Source of the DNA: Malurus cyaneus samueli
Taxonomy: Eukaryota > Chordata > Aves > Passeriformes > Maluridae
DNA length: 64,000 nucleotides
Direction of reading: 5' to 3'
Assembly: GCA_009741485.1 (NCBI GenBank)
Contig: CM019218.1
Location: 52,933,612-52,997,611 of the forward strand
A model generated the notes under the pieces. It did not search any database. It saw only the letters and a list, made by a program, of their open reading frames with translations, and was not told the DNA's origin. This document shows, one piece after another, positions 58,745 through 64,000 of the stretch. The position numbers and the translations under genes were made by a program. Each line of letters starts with the position of its first letter. Positions within the stretch are counted from its first letter, which is position 1.

Positions 58745-61180
58745 CCCCTTCTTACCGCCGGAGTCAGGGAATCGGGCTTCCAAGGTCTCAGCTGTGCTCC
58801 GGGGATCGGGTTTGGAGGGGGGAGCCAGCGCTCCAGTTAACGCCTCCCAGTATTTGCCTGAATTCCCTGGGTTCCCCTGCTCTCACGGAGGAGCGGAGGT
58901 GGAAGCTGGGGGAGCTGGGTTTGTGCTTCTTCTCCCATCCTCATCCTTAGGTCGCACACAAGGCCCGTGCGGATGCGGCCGGGCGGCGCCGCCTCCGGCA
59001 GCGGAAACTCCCCCTGAGCAGGGCAGGGCGATAAGTCACGATTTCTCCTCACCCCTTCTCCCCCGCCTTCCCTTCTCTTCGGCCCTCTGGGCTCTGCCCC
59101 TCTTCTGGGGTGTCCGTGCCGGGGGCTGTGCAGTGTGGGGTGGGCAGGGAAAGGCAGGATCGCTGCCATCCTCGCGTTGGCTGCTGGCAGCGGGCAGGAG
59201 GGACGCTCAAGGGATAATTAAGGGATGTTCAAGGGGTACCCGAGGGATACTGAAGGGATGTTTGGGAGGTGTTTGGGGTCCCCTCGGGGAAAGCCAGGCA
59301 TCCTCCAGATGTGATCGCCCCATGGGGGCTCTGTTAGTTGCAGCCTTTGGAGATGTGAGAGGGTCTGGGACTGGAGCTGCTGCCTGTGCTGGGGCTAGTG
59401 AGGTGGGCATTGCTAGCCCCTGCCAGCCTTTTCCAACCACATGCATTGTGACCGTCCTCAACTCCCTTGGGACACTGGCGTCGTGGACACACTTGGAGTT
59501 GTTCTGGTAAACCCTCATGTGGAGGGTTGTGAATCCCTCTGGAGTGGTGACTGTTGCAACACCACCTCACTCCGCCGCCTCCAGAGCGAGCAGGGAGGTG
59601 TTTGCCAGCAGCCACTACAGATTTACAGCTCACTGGAAAATCCACTCATCCCATTAAGGGCTCCCTGTGGCTTTTGCTTTCCATTGCAAATACTTGGTTA
59701 TCCCAAGGGAAACTCCCTTTGGGTGCCAGCGGGTGTGTGGGGCTCTTGGGGCAAACCCTCCAGGAAGAGTCCGGGCTGCAAGAACGGATTCATTTATTAC
59801 AGGAGGGATTAGGGGAGACTCGTCTCGCTTGGCCAGGTAAGACCAGACAGGGTGGTTTAGCTCATGGTGGGAATGGTCCGTGGTGGGAATGGCTCATACT
59901 GGGGCAGGGATTGAGGGGTTCAGTTTGGAATCAGATCCATGAGTTGACTTTCATGCACTCAGTTCATCACCCAAAGCAGATTCATCATCTAAAAATGCCC
60001 CAATTGGAGCTCGGCTGTGATGATGGCACATCCTCAGGTCTGTGTCTCTGCTCTTGGGGTTTAACCTCCGACATACCCTGTTGCTGTGTTCCCAGTGATA
60101 CCCATCCCGTGCTCCCAGTGGCATTTGAAAAACCTTAACCTGCTTTAGGCAGAAAAAAAGATTTTCTGTGTACCCCCATGACTCCATTCTGCCTGCTGTG
60201 TATTGAGAGAGCCAAGTGTTGGAAGGAGCAGTCAGTGAGGGTCATGCCGGGGAGTGCTGGGGATGCTGGTGAAGCGTTGCTGGTGCCAGGATGGGGGGCA
60301 CAAGTCCCGCTACCCCCTCGACCACCCCGACCACCTCAGCGCTCACGTACGCGTGCAAAGGCAACAGCATCTGCTTAGTTAATGTGTTTTGCAGCCCTGC
60401 CGTGCAGCTGCCTCTCCCCGCCACCCCAGCAGCCAAGCCAAAATCTGTCAGGGGCTTCCAGGTTTCATGGGTTGAGGACCGGGGGGGCCGCTTCCGCACA
60501 GTGGTGGCGAATGCAGACACTGCGACATCTGGTCCTGCTCAAAATTCTCGGGAGCAAAGGGCCAAGTCTGCGATGCCGCAGGAACACGGGGCTAAAGAAA
60601 TGATGCAGCTGGCTCTATAGAGTTTTGGCCCAGACAAAAGTTCAGCCAAACGCCACTGGAGCTGTGGGACAGCATCTGACCCAGGGGCTGATCCGACACT
60701 TGGGAGATCCTTGGCCCCATGGCAGCACTGAAGTTCTGGGGAGGTTTTGGGTTATTGCTGGGGAGGTTTTGGGTTATTGCTGGGCAGGTTTTAAATGCAA
60801 TAAGAGATGTTGCATTTTTACTACAGTGCTGGATGCTGGAGGGACCCCAGGCTCTGCAGTGCCCAGTGGTGGCTTCTGTGCCAGAGAAGGCGTCTGTGGG
60901 GCCATTGACGGCTTCACGGCTGTTCTTGTCACATTGCACGGGGGTAGTGGGGGGGCCGAGGAGAGTGGGAGACCCTCAGGCACAGCCCAAGCCTTCCCAG
61001 GTGACCCTTCACTGAGAGGGTACCCCACGGAGGGAGAGCCCAACTTTTTCCCCTCTGGGTGCTGGGGACACCAGGAGACGACAGGCAGTGCTGCTGGGGG
61101 ACAGATGGCACCAGGCAGCGGACAGATGGCTCCGTCCCAGACAGGCAGCTGAGGGGCCCGGAGGCCGGGGGCCCCCGGCT
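58745..61180. other. Region with no recognised gene
   Basis: GC-rich sequence with overlapping chance ORFs. A CpG-richer patch lies at 58.95-59.05 kb, and a 23-base repeat at 60737-60791. I recognise no domain or exon. Confidence 0.5.
60737..60791. repeat. 23-base tandem duplication
   Basis: TGGGGAGGTTTTGGGTTATTGC occurs twice in tandem and is followed by a partial third copy (TGGGCAGGTTTTA). Confidence 0.9.
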
Positions 61181-61780
61181 CTGGGTTGGTCCCTGTGGAC
61201 TCGCTCTGCTGGCCCCCGGCTGGCAGCGGTGGCCCGAGGGGGGCGGGCACCACCGGCCATAGACGGTGCGGACACTGCCGGTCCGGGGGGCATCGGGCTG
61301 GGGATGGGACGGAGACGGAGTAGAGGGTTTGACACCAGTCCCGGAGGGGCTGCACCGGCTGGGGGAGGCGGTACCGGACCGAGAAGAGTGACACCGGTTC
61401 GGGGAGAGAGGGTGACACCTGCTCAGGGGCTGTACCCGGCGGGCGGAACGGTGACACCGGCTCGGGATGCGGTACCGGGTGGAGGTGACACCGGTCGGGG
61501 CGGGGGGTGACACCGGCCCGGGGGGCGGTCCGGGGGGGCGGTGCCGCAGGTGGAGCTGTCCAGCATCGGCGTCTCCTGAATGTTCGCAGCGCCGGGGGGC
61601 GGGGACGCCCCCGCTGCCCCCCGGCCCCCTCGATGTCCACCCGCCGGGGATCCTGTTCGGCAGAGGGGACACACCTGCCCCGGGCCCCCTGGCCCCGGCC
61701 TAGGATGTGTGGCACGCCCCGGCAGGAATCACGGCTGTGAGAGACCCCGGGGTGGGAACGGGCTGGGGGAGCACACCGGG
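61180..61780. promoter_or_regulatory. CpG-rich island containing a GGTGACACCGG array
   Basis: CpG-dense 600 bases. Between 61330 and 61550 the element GGTGACACCGG recurs about five times (variants TTGACACCAG, GTGACACCGGTTCGGGG, GGTGACACCTGCTC) alternating with GCGGTACCGG. It could be a promoter-type island or simply a GC-rich minisatellite; no exon is evident. Confidence 0.45.
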
Positions 61781-62164
61781 GCTGCGGCGAACCGGGCACT
61801 GTCTGGCCGGGATATCCCCGGTGAGAAGCCTTGGACGCCGAGAACCCTTGGCCAGCCCCTCACACCGTCCCTGCCCCACATCCTCACCCAGCCCCTTGCC
61901 CAATTGCCCCTTGCCCAGACCCCACAACAGCTCCCAGGCTCTGTCCCAGCCCCATCCAGCCTCATCCTGCAGCAGAATCTGTGCCGGGCACGGCCCAGTC
62001 CGAGCAGAGCTCCGTCTCCCGGCCATACTCGCGGCTCGGCAGCGGCTGCTACAGCAGCTCCGCTGAACTCAGCTTTGCTCAGAGCTGGCTTTATTGAAGT
62101 GGATTAAGTGGCTAATGGGATTGCTGCGGAGGGGCTAAAGCAGGGAATAGCGCTGTGGCTGCGG

Positions 62165-62305
62165 GCTGGGCATCCCTGAAAGTGTTCCAAAAACGTGTGG
62201 ATATGGCACTTGGGGACACGATTTAGTGATGGGTGTGACAGTGCTGGTTAGCAGTTGGACTTGATCTTGGACGGCTTTTCCAACCTGACGTTTCTGTGAC
62301 TTTTC
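62165..62305 (+). mobile_element. CR1 LINE 3' tail
   Basis: Sense tail: TTCCAAAAACGTGTGGATAT, GGCACTTGGGGACACGATTT, AGTGATGGGTGTGACAGTGC, GGTTAGCAGTTGGACTTGAT and a terminal CTTTTCCAACCTGACGTTTC. The only CR1 I find in the last 10 kb. Confidence 0.9.
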
Positions 62306-64000
62306 TCTGATCTCTGCTTGTACAGCAGCCGGTTTCTGTCCTTCAGTGCCTGCCCCTGCCCGTTTCCAGCAGCTCCCAGCGCTCCCAGCAATGTGCTGGG
62401 AGGAACAGACATCCGGGACAGGCAGAGCTGGGGCTGCCTGGCCTCCACTTCCACCTGCCTGCCCATCCACTGCCTGCACCCAGGAGAACCACCTGCCTGC
62501 ACCGGCCACCCCAGCATTGCCTTCCAGAGGGGCCTGGACAGGGGAGCAGTGAGACCTCCATGGGGAAGGACCCACCCTGGTGTCCCAGCGATGCGGGTGG
62601 TGGCAATGTCCCATGTGGAGACACTCACTGGTGGGCAGGCCAGGTCCTGGCTGGGGCATAGGGGCTGGAGGGCTGGGCTTGGTGGCTGAATTGGCAGCTT
62701 GTTCTTCTCTGAAGGCCCCTTTCTGCCCCAGCTCCCTCTGTTTCTCTTAGGAAAGTTTTATGTTCCTTGTGTCACAAGGAGCCTTTTCTTTGTCCCTCTT
62801 GCTGAGCGTGCCAGGGAGGAGGCTGTGCTGGAGCACGGCCATCCCTGATGGCAGCTCAAGGCTGATGCTGCGTGGGGCTGCAAGGTGCAGGGAGCAGCTT
62901 TTGGGGGCAGCTGTGTCACAACACCAGCACCTGTCTGTCGGCAGGAGCTCAGCTCCTCATGCCGCTCACACCCTGGGGTTCATCCTGGGCTGCCCCCTCT
63001 ACCCTCACCCCTAAAAATGAAGGATTCCTTGCAGCCCCTGAGCATCTCCCCAGGGACCTCTGGCCCAGTGCTGTAGCCCCCGATGTTCCCGTGCTGCCAG
63101 TCCCCAGTGTGTCTCAAGAAAGATTGTCAATTTATGGCATCCCAGCTGCAGGGGATGTTTATGTTTATTTTCTGCATCCCAGCACACCCAGGGAAGAATC
63201 CATCCTCCTTTATTCCTATTTATCAGTCTGGTTTCAGCTCTCTTGCCCCTTCCAGAGGCTGTGTCAGGGTGGGGAAACTGAGGCACAGAACAGCAGCAAG
63301 ATGCCAGCAGAGGCTGAAGGGTTGAACACCTTTTCCATCACTCAGTGTCCATGCTCAGACTCCTGCCACTTATGCTGGGACATGGGCCAGCATTTCATCC
63401 TGGACAGGGATCTCAGCTGTGAGAGATGAGAAGCAAATTTTATCTTGTTTATAAAATTCACCCCAAAATGCTACAAAATACAGAGCAAAACACTTGCAAA
63501 GTCATTCGGTGCTCTCTTGGGAACATGGGGGCCCCTCCAGCTGGACTCCTCCACAGCACTGTGGCTTCAGCCACTTATTTCAGCCCCCACAAGGCCAGAG
63601 GCTGCTCCCAGCTCAGCTCAGCTCAGGTGATGGATGACTCCAATGTGGATCTGCTTCAATGCTGGGGATGCTCCAGTGACCTCTCTAGGTCATGGAAATG
63701 GGGACATGAAATGAGACCAGGCTCCAGGTCCCTGTTCATTTCTGGCTGCTAAAATGGCACGTGTGAGATAGATTTGGACACGAGGCTGAGGAAGTAGCTC
63801 AGGCTCCGGGCACAACAGATGCCCCTTTGAAGGAGATGCCTTTAGGGATGTGCTGGCTTCTTTTTCTCCTGGGATGAAGGACACAGCTCAGCCAAGGCTT
63901 TTCTTTCAGCGTTAACACCCGTAACTCGTATGGCATCATCAGAAGGGATCAAATCCCACCTTACCTCTGGGATTAAAAACTGAAGTTCACCTCCAGACCT
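62306..64000. other. Region with no recognised gene
   Basis: Mixed-composition sequence with only chance ORFs and no repeats I can name. A GCTCA run (AGCTCAGCTCAGCTCAG) occurs at about 63610-63627. Confidence 0.5.

Noticed and set aside
58497..59510. 337-codon plus-strand ORF
   Set aside because: Crosses an 18-base tandem repeat, has no recognisable domain and overlaps chance ORFs on the other strand.
60291..60620. Plus-strand ORF with STTPTTSALTYACKGNSICL
   Set aside because: Looked briefly like a processed exon, but there are no credible splice sites and no known family; an antisense ORF is equally long.
60774..61799. 341-codon minus-strand ORF over the 61.2-61.8 kb island
   Set aside because: Pro/Arg-rich antisense reading of the CpG island and GGTGACACCGG repeats; no family resemblance.

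Overview
The window is vertebrate genomic DNA and almost certainly avian. It contains at least a dozen degraded CR1 LINE copies, the dominant bird retrotransposon, and genes with GC-rich first exons as expected on a microchromosome. A tRNA-derived SINE with a CR1-like tail near 28.1 kb resembles the TguSINE1 family of passerines, so a songbird is the best guess. From memory, human 1q32.1, where IPO9 and RNPEP lie, corresponds to chicken chromosome 26.

Layout: (1) 1-4207, plus strand: the last five coding exons of IPO9 (importin-9), followed by about 2.9 kb of probable 3' UTR to a polyA signal at 7149. (2) 7190-42490, plus strand: the complete LZTR1 gene, 20 coding exons, encoding a Kelch/double BTB-BACK adaptor of CUL3 ubiquitin ligases that limits RAS-family GTPases. 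Its intron 9 is 14.5 kb, and its intron 17 is a U12-type (minor spliceosome) intron. (3) 42491-45085: the convergent 3' ends of LZTR1 and RNPEP. (4) 45085-about 53160, minus strand: RNPEP (aminopeptidase B), 11 coding exons, with the zinc-peptidase motif HEISH-x18-E and the exopeptidase motif GGMEN intact. (5) 53.2-54.45 kb: a degenerate G-rich array, then a CpG island with a likely non-coding plus-strand first exon ending at 54805. (6) 54.9-64 kb: GC-rich DNA with several short tandem repeats and one CR1 tail, and no protein-coding exon that I can defend.

The three genes do not form a pathway: they cover nuclear import, RAS turnover and basic-residue trimming of peptides. Two results stand out. 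Both GC-rich first exons (LZTR1 and RNPEP) carry reading-frame breaks, while every downstream exon is clean; this points to base-level assembly error rather than gene death. LZTR1 also lies between IPO9 and RNPEP, although in human it is on 22q11.21. I found no undescribed multigene system here.
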